NCBI GenBank assembly: GCA_047495785.1
Contig: JBLDXI010000009.1
Location: 1,426,001-1,490,000 of the forward strand
Direction: 5' to 3'
Source: Lepidodermella squamata
Lineage: Eukaryota; Gastrotricha
Length of the DNA stretch: 64,000 nt
This document shows, piece after piece, positions 51,569 through 62,534 of this stretch. The number at the start of each line of letters is the position of its first letter. Position 1 is the stretch's first letter. A program made the position numbers and the translations under genes. The notes beneath the pieces were generated by a model, which made no database searches, was not told the origin of the DNA, and worked only from the letters and a program-made list of their open reading frames with translations.

Positions 51569-53032
51569 GAGGTTGAGCGGGTGTAAAAGGTAGAGCAACC
51601 GGATTCTTATTCAAGACAATAGCATCATTTGCGGAATTGGCAACGCTATAAACCGAAATCATTCCCGTACTAAGAGGGATCAGTAAAAGAGGACTAGGAG
51701 GGACTTTCGCAGCCGCTTGAGGGTCGTCGACCAGATTCGAAGGTATGACAGCCGGATGTTGGGATGACAACGAGATGTTCAACCCAACAGGATAAGACGG
51801 TGACGTCGGATCGGCCGGGAAAGTCAATCGACCTGTTTCGTCTTCAACGATCAACTGTTCCCAGCTCTGTTCAGCCTGATTATACGACAGTAACGATCCT
51901 TCTAGGGCGGACTGGCTAACAGCTAGAACAATCCTCCATTCGTGAATGGGCCAGAAAAAGTACTGGCGAGGGTGAGACAAATCATCGTCAGTTCCGTAGC
52001 AAATATCGCCAAATTCGGTGAAAGCCGGTTGTTCCGCTCTTGTATTCACAAAAATAATTTGTGGTTGTGGGTTTGATCCGTCATTTGCGAGGTAAGCTGC
52101 GGCGTAATTATGGTTGTCAAGCCAAAGTAGGTCGCATACAGAGACGTTTTGCAAAGGAGCAATGACAGTTCCCTTCGGTTTCATTCCAGCAGGTTCAAAT
52201 CGGACTAAACGTCCAGTTTTGTCGCCAATAGCAAACTGCTTGCCTTTCCGACTCCAAGAAACGCATGTAACGCCTGTATTCGCGGGCAGGCTCCCTAAAA
52301 CCATCGGACTTTTCAGCAGCGAGAAATGGCACAAAGAACCATCGCTAAAAACTGCCAAAGCAGACGGAACATCGCCTTCAACGTTAGCCGATCCTGCAGC
52401 AGGAGGACTATCCATGGGTCGAATAGTTACCGATAATAAAGTAACATTCGGTGAAGATGATAAATTTATCCGCCCAATGGGGTTACAAGAACCAGCCGAT
52501 AATTCTGGAACGGAAAACAAACAGGCTGATGGACTTTTTGAATTGGCATCGGATCCACAAACGACCAGAGTAAGCTCATCATCGCTCAACAGAAGGTGAG
52601 AAGGCTCTTCGAAAATAGAGCTTAACGATACACGCTTCGAGTCAAGCGATTGATTATTCAAAATTGTAGCTGAACGCGTCGACTTTGATGCAGCTGAGAC
52701 ATCGATTTTATTCGCTTGGAAAACGACAAGGTCTAAAAATACGTGATTTTATAGGTTAAATCGTGTTAAATTTAGCAGATAGCATACCCTTCGAGACTGG
52801 ATGAGCAACGAAAACATAGCCGTATTTGTTTGAGCAAGCAACTAAATTGAATCTTCGGTTCAAACGAGAATTAAATGACGCCGCCGCTGAATCGAATAAG
52901 GAAAGCTGGCATTGTTCGACAAACTTAACGGTCTGTGTCAGAATAAGCGAATTATTTTTAGGCTAGATATTCAACACAATACTAGCATACCTTTGTCTCG
53001 ACAACTCGACCTTCCTTTTTGTTCACCTCCAT
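47470..53032 (-). CDS. NUP214: Nucleoporin NUP214 homologue
   Basis: Six exons (52991-53032, 52788-52932, 50547-52732, 48721-50358, 47887-48409, 47470-47831) give 1,631 residues (human 2,090). N-terminal beta-propeller (about 1-440, including SNKYGYVFVAHP), a polyglutamine tract (about 451-474), a coiled-coil region (about 550-800) and a long C-terminal region with FG-type repeats such as GFGAPA, LFGG, FSFAPPA and SPSFGATPAFG. NUP214 sits on the cytoplasmic face of the nuclear pore and docks the DDX19 helicase and CRM1 for export. Introns are 55-311 nt; the 311-nt intron at 48410-48720 carries a long foldback. The reverse strand of the FG-repeat DNA gives long spurious ORFs. Confidence 0.92.
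48538..48692. repeat. Long imperfect hairpin in NUP214 intron
   Basis: CCATTGAGATCGAGTAGC (48576-48593) is exactly complementary to 48657-48674. Inside, 8 bp at the apex pair perfectly around the loop CTCCT (48623-48627), and 22 of the 32 apical arm positions (apex included) pair. A weaker outer pair, GACGATCTAGG (48538-48548) and CCTAAATCGTC (48682-48692), is separated from the inner stem by an unpaired 22-nt insertion. Could be a MITE or a pre-microRNA-like hairpin. Confidence 0.75.
51510..51569 (-). repeat. Glutamine-codon repeat in NUP214
   Basis: Twenty consecutive CAA/CAG codons (TTG/CTG on the plus strand) just after the propeller, within a longer Gln-rich segment. Confidence 0.9.
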
Positions 53033-53040
53033 TTTAAAGG

Positions 53041-53370
53041 AAAATCTATCTCAATTTATAAACCCATATATTTATTGCTTTCATTGCTTTCATTGAAGCT
53101 TGCAACGTTCCGCTAAAGGCTGACACTTATTTACCCGATCACATTCGCTCGATCAAACTTGAAGCAGTTTCGCACTAACATAAATTATTTTGGCAAGAGT
53201 ATCAGAATGAACGTTGAAGTGGAACAATAACCGCCAGAAAGAAAGAAACCGCCAATAATCTTAGAGCAAAGAACAGCAGCATCAGAGTAAACGGCATCAC
53301 TTTTCATTTAGTTGACTTCAACAAACATCGCATTTAGAAAACTATTTTTGTTTGATAAAACAGCTCGTGA
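53041..53370. other. Intergenic between canopy and NUP214
   Basis: 330 bp with no coding signal; contains the NUP214 promoter and the canopy 3' end. Confidence 0.5.
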
Positions 53371-54237
53371 TTACAACTCAGATTTATCAGCATCTTCGTC
53401 GGTTTTCGAATCATTTTCCTTCTCTTCTTTTTTCGGACTAGGTATCGGTGGTGGAATCAACGAATGCGTTAAATCTTCGACTTTACAATAGCCTATGAAA
53501 ATTGCATAAATTATGTAACAGTTGAAATAACGCTCAAATGGTTGACGGATACCTGCTCTCATGACGCAAAGCTCGCGGTCTGCATCAGCAGCAGTGACCT
53601 CCTTCTTAAAATAAGATTCGATCCAATCTTCATGTTCCTCGAGAATATCATCACACTAATTAGTAAATGAAGATATTACAAGGGCAAGCGATAAAAACTA
53701 AGACGTACCTTGTGTTGAAGTTTTTTCTTCGTTTCCTGACTTTTTTCGACAAAATCACTTATTTGCCCGTCAGCAGTTGTTTGGCTGACAAACTGATAGT
53801 TCCGCACTTTATCCGTTTTTCCGATTGGGCTGGAAATGAGCATGCCATAGTTCATCATGCTGTCACAAACTTTCTCCATTACTTCATGAATGTGAAGCTG
53901 TGAGCGCTTGAACTTTTTCTAAGACATGAAATCGGAAGTTTAAAATAAAAATAATACTACTGTGGTGAACAGGGTTTAACCTCGACAGTTTTCTGATTGC
54001 CATTGGGATCAATACGGTAGCTACCCCCAACAGTAGTCCTCGAATCATCAACATGACTGATTTCCTTTGCGATTTCGTGATTCATAATACGACAAGCTGA
54101 AGAAATAATATAATCTATCAAAAATGCTTTCAAATATATAGAAACGAACCTCCACACAACCAATCTCGCTCGGCTTGGCCATTGCAGAAAGGCATCAGTG
54201 CAGCAGCCGCAAGAATGACAAGATTTGCAGTGATCAT
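53371..54237 (-). CDS. Canopy-family ER saposin-like protein (CNPY2-like)
   Basis: Five exons (54150-54237, 53981-54096, 53709-53918, 53553-53655, 53371-53492) give 212 residues. Signal peptide (about 1-21), then the canopy signature CGACRIMNHEIAKE formed across the first intron, GSYRIDPNGNQKTVEV, MEKVCDSMMNYG, and CDDILEEHEDWIESYF. Six cysteines after the signal peptide match the saposin-type disulfide pattern. The C-terminus is acidic and ends KSEL, a KDEL-like ER-retrieval signal. Canopy proteins assist folding or stability of surface receptors in the ER. Confidence 0.9.
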
Positions 54238-55742
54238 TGGTAAGCAGGTGCAGATTATGTAGGCTTCAATAAATAGTTTTAACAGTCTTTCGATAGATCT
54301 TAATAAGATCTCAGCCAAAACGCGGCACTGAGAGACTAGGTATCCAGGTGTAGGTAAAGCCGAGTATTGCGCAGGCAACGAAGGGACTAGAATCTGACGT
54401 GGCCAACGGCAAAGCTTTCCAGGTGGCAAAACCCCTCCAAAAGATCGAAGAAAGTAGCGCGCTTAGCAAACGGGTTCAAAAACGCAGAAAAATAGTTGAT
54501 AAATATTCAAAAAATAAATAACTGACATTACTTAATGAAAAGTAAAAAATAATTTGTGGATTATAACGCTTAATTTAGCAGCAGGAAAATGAGAACTGAA
54601 AAATTGATATGCTGCGGCTAACTGTGTCATTGAATATTTTAATAACGTTCAATTTTGGATATTTTATTAATTTATATTACAAAATAATTGCGTTTATATA
54701 AAAATTTTGAATTCTCTTTTGCCCGCGACTTTCCATGTCCGCGAGAAAGTTTCGTTTGAGTGACGTTTTTGAAACGCACAGGTGACCGTGGAATCGTCGT
54801 CCAAGAAACGGCTGTCGTCACCCCTTGCCGTTCATCTAATGTCTCGTTTCAACTCAATGGTCACAGGTCTCGAGACCAGCGTTAACCTTGCCAAGGCATT
54901 TACTTTTCTTGAACTTCTTACTTGTTGCTTATTTAAGTTGTTTAGCTAGTGGAGTGTGTGGTTGTGTTTTAATTTTCTTGCTTGCTTTCGAAAAAGCCTA
55001 CCGCACCACCCAAAATAAATCGCTTTTGTTTTTTTGAACGTTCGGGACCCCTCATTATATATCATTTTGGATCATGGACATCGCATATTATTTTGAATAG
55101 TACGCACATATTGTGATATACTCGAATTCCTGCATTTTATACGAGGCTCCCCATTATTATGAGCGTCTGTCTGTCCTCTGTCTTAATTCAGGTAATACGG
55201 TAACTATACCTATCTTAATTTTCATGCAAGCTTAACAAGTTACTACTCCAAAATTATTAATTATTAATGTCAACCGACGGCCGACTAAGGGGATAGTGGA
55301 TATCTCATTCCTTGATTCGTCGAGCGGTTATTTGGTTTTATTTGACCGCTTAGTTATTGCGTCATTTCATGAATGTGTCTTAGTAAATTTGAGTTCCTTT
55401 GGTAAGTGATAAATCCCGAGGCTGAAGCTAGCTTGGAATTCTTCTGACGGGTAATGGATTCCTAGAATTTTTATTTTATAATCGAAACTCGTGAGTTTTC
55501 TAATCTCTGTGAGTCTTTGGTCTTTGGCGACGCATTTTTCTTTTTAATGGTCCTTTTACTTGAAATTGAAGCTCGTGAATTGAAGTTTTTTCTCACCGTT
55601 TTATCTTAGGAATGTAGAGATATCAACGGCATCTGCGTGATGCCGTGAGCGATTGTCAATGTATTTTCCAGCCGATAAAGCGCTTATCAGTTTTATGTTA
55701 ATTTTTGTTTTCCTTTCACTTTAGATTTTTACGCTTATTATA
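54238..55742. other. Intergenic, divergent canopy/ABCF1 promoter
   Basis: 1.5 kb with no recognisable exon. The polypyrimidine-rich stretch ending TTTAG at 55722-55726, shortly before the ABCF1 ATG, could be a 5'-UTR splice acceptor. Confidence 0.45.
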
Positions 55743-58700
55743 ATGCCTCGTAAAGGTAAAACCAAGGATTTTGATAGCGACGATGAGGTTAACGCCATCT
55801 CTGAAAAAGTTGAGAGTTTATCGGTGAAGCCTGAACCCTCTTCCAAAGAATCTGCAAAGCCAAAGAAAAAGCAAGCAAAGAAGAAAGACGACGATGATGA
55901 GTGGGCCGCATTGGAAAATAAAGCTGCTACTGTAGCTGAACCTGTGCCGAAAGCTAAGAGTAAAAGCGCAAAAGGTGGTCGTGGTGGTGGATTTGCTATG
56001 TTAGATGTCGAGGAAACAAACGGCGCCGACGATTCGGACGAAAAATCTGATTCTGAGAAGAAAGGATCGAAGGACGACTCCGCTGTCAAACGAGAAGTTC
56101 AGCAAGCCTTCATCGACAGCGACGATGACGATATGTACGGTGGCAAAAAGGGCAAGAAAGGAAAGAAAGGCAAGGAAAAGGCGAAAGAGAAGGACCCTGA
56201 TCCTCCAGCTGTAGTCGAAAAAGAGGTCAAGCAATCATTTGTCGATGACGAAGACAGCGGCGACGACAAGAAGAAGAAAGGCAAGAAAGGCAAAGGCAAG
56301 GGTGCACCCGAACCTGAACCTGTACCTACTCCGGCTGTGAAGGAAGTGCAGCAGTCATTCATCAGTGACGACGAAGAGGATGACCCTAAGTCTCGCAAAA
56401 AGTCTTCCAAGGGTAAAGGGAAGGCTGTAAAATCCGACGAAAAAGAAAAAGACAAGAAGGCTGAACCCGAGGATAACTCTTCAAAAAAGAAAGAACCGTT
56501 ACCCGATCGAGAAGGTGAGATATTGAGCCTCATATTGTTGTCTCTTCTAATTTTCATTATGTAGATGAAAAGAAAGCCAGTGTTGCCGCTACTAAGCCAG
56601 CTGATGTAGAAGACGCGAAACTTGCCAAGACTAAGACGAAAAAAGGGAAAGGCAAGGAGGACGACTTGGATGTTGAAGAGCGACCTCCTTCACCGGAGGA
56701 GAAACTGGAGGAAAAATCAAAGAAGGGCAAATCTAAAAAGTCAGAGCCTGTTGCCGAGGCCAAACCTAAGAAAGATGCGTCACCGGAGCCACAAGAGAAA
56801 GAGAAAGAGCCAGAAAAGGTAGGTCAAATTTGAATGTATAATTGATAAATATTGTTATTATTTAATTCAAAAGAAGCCGGAACCAGTGGTTGAAACCAGC
56901 AAATCTTCCAAAAAAGACAAGGCGAAGGAACAAACGCCAATAGAAGACGCCAAGGTATTTAGTTTTAATGGTGTTTGTTTTCATTTAATAACATCCTCAA
57001 TCCTTATAGCCTGCTGTGGCTGCTCCTGTAGAAGAGCCTGTAAAAACTAAGAAAAAGAAGTCGAAATTCGACTTTTTGTCAGAAGATAATGAAACTCCAT
57101 CAGCTTCATCTGCATCTGCACCTGCTACATCAACTGCGCATACATCCGCACCAGTCGAGGAAAAATCAGGCAAAAGTGGCAAAAAGGGCCGTAAAGACTT
57201 GGCCGTTGCATCGCCTCCACCACCTCCCCCTCAAGAAGAGGAAGATGAAGAAATATACATTTCAGACGAAGAAGCTGAAGCTGAAGCTAGAAGGAAACAG
57301 AAACAGCAAGAAGAAGATGATAAACCAAAACTGTCTCGAAAAGAAGAGCGAAGGAGGAAACAAATGGAGGAAGCTGGTCTAATCGCTCCAGCAAATTTTG
57401 TTAACCCTGAGATGACTAATAATCAGGGTATTGACCAATTCAGCATTTCTCAAGCTGCTTCTTCCAGCAAAAAAGTCACTCTCGAAACCGACAACATTCT
57501 TGTAGAAAATTTCAACATTTCCGCCCCGGGTCGTGAATTATTTGTCAACGCCACGCTCAAAATTGTAAAGGGCAGGCGCTACGGGTTGATGGGACCCAAC
57601 GGCTATGGCAAAACCACGTTACTGAAACACATCGCGATGAAAGCGCTCAACATCCCCGAACATATCGATGTGCTCCTCTGCGAACAGGAAGTCATAGCTG
57701 ATGAAACCCCAGCTGTAAAATCCGTCATGCAATCTGACGCGAAACGAGAGGCGTTGCTAGCCGAGCAAAAGCGGCTAGAAGTGCTGGTTAAAAAGGGCGA
57801 TATGCAGGCAAACGAGCAGTTGACCAAGGTGTATGACGATCTTCGTTTTATCGGCTCGGATGCTGCCGAGGCGAAAGCGCGTCGTATTTTGGCCGGTCTC
57901 GGCTTTGACAAGGCCATGCAAGACCGTCCGACAAAGAATTTCAGTGGTGGTTGGCGAATGCGTGTGTCCCTTGCTAGGGCTTTGTTTCTCGAGCCGACCT
58001 TGTTGCTACTTGATGAACCTACAAACCATTTGGACCTGAACGCTGTTATCTGGCTCGATAATTATATGCAGGGCTGGAAGAAGACTCTCCTTGTTGTATC
58101 TCACGACCAAAGTTTCATTGACAACGTTTGTACTGACATCATCCATCTCGACCAGCAAAAGCTTTACTACTACGATGGAAATTATACGCAGTTCAAAAAG
58201 ATGTTGGAGCAAAAGCGGAAGGAGCAGCAGAAAGAGTACGAAAAGCAGGAGAAAAAACTCAAAGAGTTGAAACAGTCCGGTAAATCAGCGAAGGCCGCTG
58301 AAGCTAAGCAGAAGGATATTTTATCGAAGAAACAGCAGAAAGGCGCTAAGGGAACCAGCAATACGGTAGAAGAGAGCAAGCCTGTCGAATTGCTCAAGAA
58401 ACATAAAGAATACGTCGTCAAATTCCACTTCCCATCTCCGCCCACGCTCAGTCCTCCGATTCTTGGTGCTTTCCGCGTTTCTTTCGCTTTTCCTGGTCAG
58501 AAAATTTTGTTCGATAATCTCGATTTTGGTATTGACATGGCGTCTCGAATTGCCGTTGTTGGCCCGAACGGTGTCGGAAAAAGTACATTTTTGAAGTTGC
58601 TATGCGGCGAGTTGCAACCGCAGAAGGGCGAGATCAAGAAAAACCATCGCTTACGAATCGGCAAGTACGATCAGCACTCCGCTGAGCAGTTGGACCTGCA

Positions 58701-59145
58701 TCTGACATCAGTCGAATACCTCAACAAACGATTCAATTTGCAACCTCAAGACGCGCGGAGTTTGTTGGGTAAATTCGGTCTACCCGGTTTTGCCCACGTG
58801 ATCAAAATCGCGGATCTGAGCGGTGGTCAAAAAGCTCGAGTCGTCTTCGCAGAACTCTCCCTCATCAGCCCTGATGTTTTGATTCTCGACGAACCGACAA
58901 ATAATTTGGATCTCGAGTCGATTGATGCCTTAGCCGAAGCTATAAATGATTACCAAGGTGGCGTTATCATTGTTACTCACGACGAGCGCCTTATTCGTGA
59001 AACTGATTGCCAACTGTGGGTTATTGAAGACAAGAAGATCGTGCATTTCGAGGGCGAATTTGACGACTACAGAGAAGAAATTTTGGAGCTGCTCGGTGAA
59101 AAAGTTAGCAACCCATCTGTTGCTGCGACAATGGCTATGAATTGA
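55743..59145 (+). CDS. ABCF1: ABCF1-type twin-ATPase translation factor
   Basis: Exons 55743-56514, 56565-56818, 56874-56954 and 57010-59145 give 1,080 residues (human ABCF1 845). A long Lys/Glu/Ser-rich N-terminus with repeated QxSFIxDDE-like acidic motifs replaces the human eIF2-binding tail. NBD1: Walker [13 protein letters not shown], signature [15 protein letters not shown], Walker [15 protein letters not shown]-loop VVSHD. NBD2: [43 protein letters not shown]. All catalytic residues are present. There are no transmembrane segments, as in all ABCF proteins, which act on ribosomes and initiation. Poly(A) signal at 59231. NBD1 is the closest visible relative of the two downstream fusion genes. 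Confidence 0.95.
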
Positions 59146-59378
59146 AATACTTTTATGATAGATGAGGTGATATTTTAGTTCTCGAAATATTCCAGTGCTT
59201 CTCGGTGGCATGAAAAGTGGCAAAACTTGAAATAAAGTATAAAGTATATTGAACGTCGTGCTTTCTGTGAGCGCGGTACCATTCTAGAATATTGAAATAA
59301 ATTGAGGTGGATTCATTTTTGTCTCTAATTTTCTAGAGATCATTGTTATGAAATTTTGATTAACTGATCGACTTCGCC

Positions 59379-62072
59379 ATGGAAGTCGAATTGAAACAGG
59401 AGATATTTTCAAGCAACGATTCGCCGGTCGATTTCTCACTAAAATTCACCGCTGACCATCCTAATATCGAAAATAATGACGCGGAGGACGACGCCAATAA
59501 TGAACACGTCGTCGGCGAGTCGGATACGGAAGATCCTGAGTTGTTGAATCTCAAAATCGAATCTGAGAACGATGTTGATCTGGAAGACCCATTGGACACG
59601 TTGGCGATTGCGGAGCAAGTCAAAACTATCTTATCCGCCCTGAATTTATCGCAGCGTCATTTGCTCACTGTTGTTGACTGCGCTGAAGCAACCTTGAGCG
59701 TCACGCTTCAAAAAGCAGGCCTTCCATGGCGGTGCTTACAACCTGCTAATCGAAAGGCATATCGAGCCCTTTCAGTTTGGGTAAATGCAAATAAATCATT
59801 CGAGTCTTTTCAATTTGAACGGGTCGAGGCTTCATCTTACGAAAATGCCGACAAACAAACTACTTCAAAACAACTAACCGAGCGAAATCATCATCAAAAT
59901 TCGAATACGACCACAATTTCAGGCTTTGTCGTCAAACGAAAACGAGGACGGCCACGGAAAGAAAGGCCGCCTGGTCAGGTTGAGGTGCTACCGAAAATTG
60001 TGCCGCGTAAGCCGACCCCTATCGACCTGGCTAAGAAACCTGGTAAAAACTCGCCAATCCAGCTGAGTTGTTCAAAGAGAAAATCGGTTCGTGATTTCAT
60101 GCAGTCAGCAACCGACTCCGGTATCGTCGATGAACTGGAAAAAACGGCTGAAATCGACATAAAAACGCTGTCGACTAATGTGAAACAAGCGCTATTGGGT
60201 CGGAAAATGAGCCAGGAACAACTAGCCGGCCGTTTAGGCATCCTGTTACCTACTCTAAATCGAATCTTGAACGACGCACAATTGCTGCCTTGGTCGGCAA
60301 TGAGCGACTTTAGAAAGGCGGTTTTTCTAAAATTAACTGCCTGGCTACGCGAAATTGATTTCAAACCATGTGCCAGTGTCGCTTCAAATGTTTCTAGTTC
60401 GATGTCATCGGATGAACAGTCCAAACCGAGTATTGACTCAGCCGCAGCTGATCTTTCTATGAAAGACGAAGATCTATCAAGCTCATCATCGCGACCAGGT
60501 TCCCGAGCCAAGAGATTTTTGCTCCTTTCACCGAGTGCTGATCGTTTGCGAGACATTCAAACCATCGAGGATATTCCTGCCTTCGCAACTCGCCCTGCCT
60601 ATTTAAGGTACGAAATTCGTGAGGGCGAGCTGGTTTGGCCGCACCCTGTCGGCTTGTCATGTACTTGCCCCGATGACCCATTAATCGACGAAGTCATTAA
60701 CATTTCAAACCGTAAGCGGACTTTGATAAATATGTCGAGGTTAACGTTACTTAGCGGTCGGCGTTACGGGTTGATTGGACCGTTGTCATCGGGAAAATCT
60801 GCGATTTTGAAACTGATAAGCTCGAGAAAAAAGTTAACGACTGTCGGTAAAAATCTGGATATTGTTTACTGCGACATGCAAAATTTAACTACCGAATTGC
60901 CGCCAACTTCAAACGCATCGACTAGGGTCATCGAATGCCTGCGCCAGGCTGCGTATGAAGACCCGAATCTACTACTCAGTGCACCGATACATGGAGACGT
61001 GAAAGGCCTGGGTGATTTTCAAGAATTGTGGTGCGGTGTTCCGGAGGCGAGAGCGCGTTTAATCTTGGACGGCCTCGGTTTTTCTCGTGACATGCAAAAT
61101 TCGCCGCTCAAAGACATCAATCAGCGATGGAGGGCCCGATTAGCGCTTGCTCGTGCGTTGTATGCGGAGCCTCAGCTTTTACTGTTGGACGAACCAACCA
61201 CTGGTCTTGACATTGACGCTGTTCTATTTCTGCAAAGCTATTTGCAACGTAGGTCGTTTTGCCAATTTTAATGAGTCGAACGCGATTGACGATGATAAGA
61301 ATAGAGGCTGGAAAAAGGGGCCTCGGACCTAATTTCTTCCAGTGAGGGGTTGTTTTTGTCCTAGGTCTGCATTCTTATGCGCTAATTTTTATGAAAAAAA
61401 CAGGGTTGTTTTCGCAAGTTGCTTGCTCGTGCCTTGAGAGCTGACCATGTTTTAGCATGACAATGACGGGCGTTTTCTCTAGAAAAAATCATGTGATTCG
61501 CAGTTTGACCTGTTAATTGACCACGGCGATTGCAATCTTCCAATTTATTTCAATAAATTGTCGTCAGATCTTTGGAGTTTGACCTTTATTTTAGTTTTTT
61601 CAGGGTATAAAAATACACCCGCCATTGAAACTAATTGCCTCAGTTTGCTAGAAAACTTTTTTTTTCTGCAATTTTTTCACTCTTGAGAATTTATTTTTAG
61701 CCATGTTTATTACTAGTTTTCTCCACAGTCTGTGTAAAAAAATAGCTGTTGCGCAGCGAACTGTCGAGCTTGACCTCTCAAAAGACGTCAGAAATAGCTC
61801 ACATTCTTCCATTTTATTCAAATAATTTTTTCTTAACCTGTTGAACCTGTTCTATTTTTTCAGGGTATAAGAACACTCTCACCATCGTAACTAATTGCCC
61901 TAGTCTGCTGGAGGCAGTGTGTACGGATGTCATCAGGATTGAAAATGAGCAGCTGATCTACTATCCTACCAGTCACCGGCACTAGTAAGAAGTTTGTGTC
62001 TGTGTTTTGCATTCATCTTTATTGTTGTTTTACAGCTCCATATCTGCATCTGGCCGTTCTACTTTTTGTTGA
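59379..62072 (+). CDS. CUT domain x2 + AT-hook + single ABCF-like ATPase domain fusion
   Basis: Exons 59379-61248, 61864-61984 and 62036-62072 give 675 residues. CUT-like domain 1 (about 72-136: LDT start, VKxxLSxxNLSQ, LPWxxL, final W), AT-hook KRKRGRPRKERP (186-197), CUT-like domain 2 (about 259-324: MSQEQLAGRLG, LLPWSAM, LKLTAWL), then an ABCF NBD. Walker A GPLSSGKS (467-474) and Walker B LLLLDEP (600-606) are intact. The signature is lost (DINQRWRARLALARAL) and the H-loop reads VTNC instead of SHD. Sequence after the Walker B (CTDVIRIENEQLIYY) parallels ABCF1 NBD1. Only one NBD is present. Probably nuclear, DNA-binding; the function is inference. The first exon is nearly the whole gene, and its 615-nt intron contains a decayed duplicate of exon 2. 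Confidence 0.8.
61604..61660 (+). repeat. Degenerate upstream duplicate of exon 2
   Basis: After TTTTTTCAG the sequence starts GGTATAAAAATACACCC, then the TAATTGCC and TTGCTAGA blocks that match GGTATAAGAACACTCTC and their counterparts in the real exon at 61864, a period of 260 bp. The intronic sequence before each is also alignable. The reading frame soon runs into poly-T and a stop. Confidence 0.75.
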
Positions 62073-62534
62073 ATTTCTTCCCCTCAAGTAAAACTGTACA
62101 CGTACCTAGTCATCAGTAATGGTGCGTAATACAAACACGCTGCCTGCTCAATGCGGAAACATTGCAATCTTATAGCGGAGTGACAAATCAGCCCGTGTCA
62201 TATATGAAAGTTGTGAAATCGAGTTTTATATTGTTTTAGAAGATGTAAATATAGCCTTTTCTTGCTTGCCTTTTATATGAGAATTAATTTTTAGCTCTGA
62301 TATTTGCTTGCCACCGGTGTTTCATCTGGTCAAAAAACTACTGAGCAATTTGTATCTGAAGTATATTGCCTCTGGTGCATTGTTGCATGTTTATTTCTAC
62401 TTTTAATCTTTCAAACTGAAAAATTGCTCCATTTGAATTCCTGGTAAGCGATAAAACTACGTTTCAGATTCTTGGATCGATCGGATCTAATTTCTAGTTT
62501 TACCCTCGATAGAATATTATTCTTTTGATAACGC
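62073..62534. other. Intergenic between the two fusion genes
   Basis: 462 bp, no coding signal; 3' flank of the first fusion gene and promoter of the second. Confidence 0.5.
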
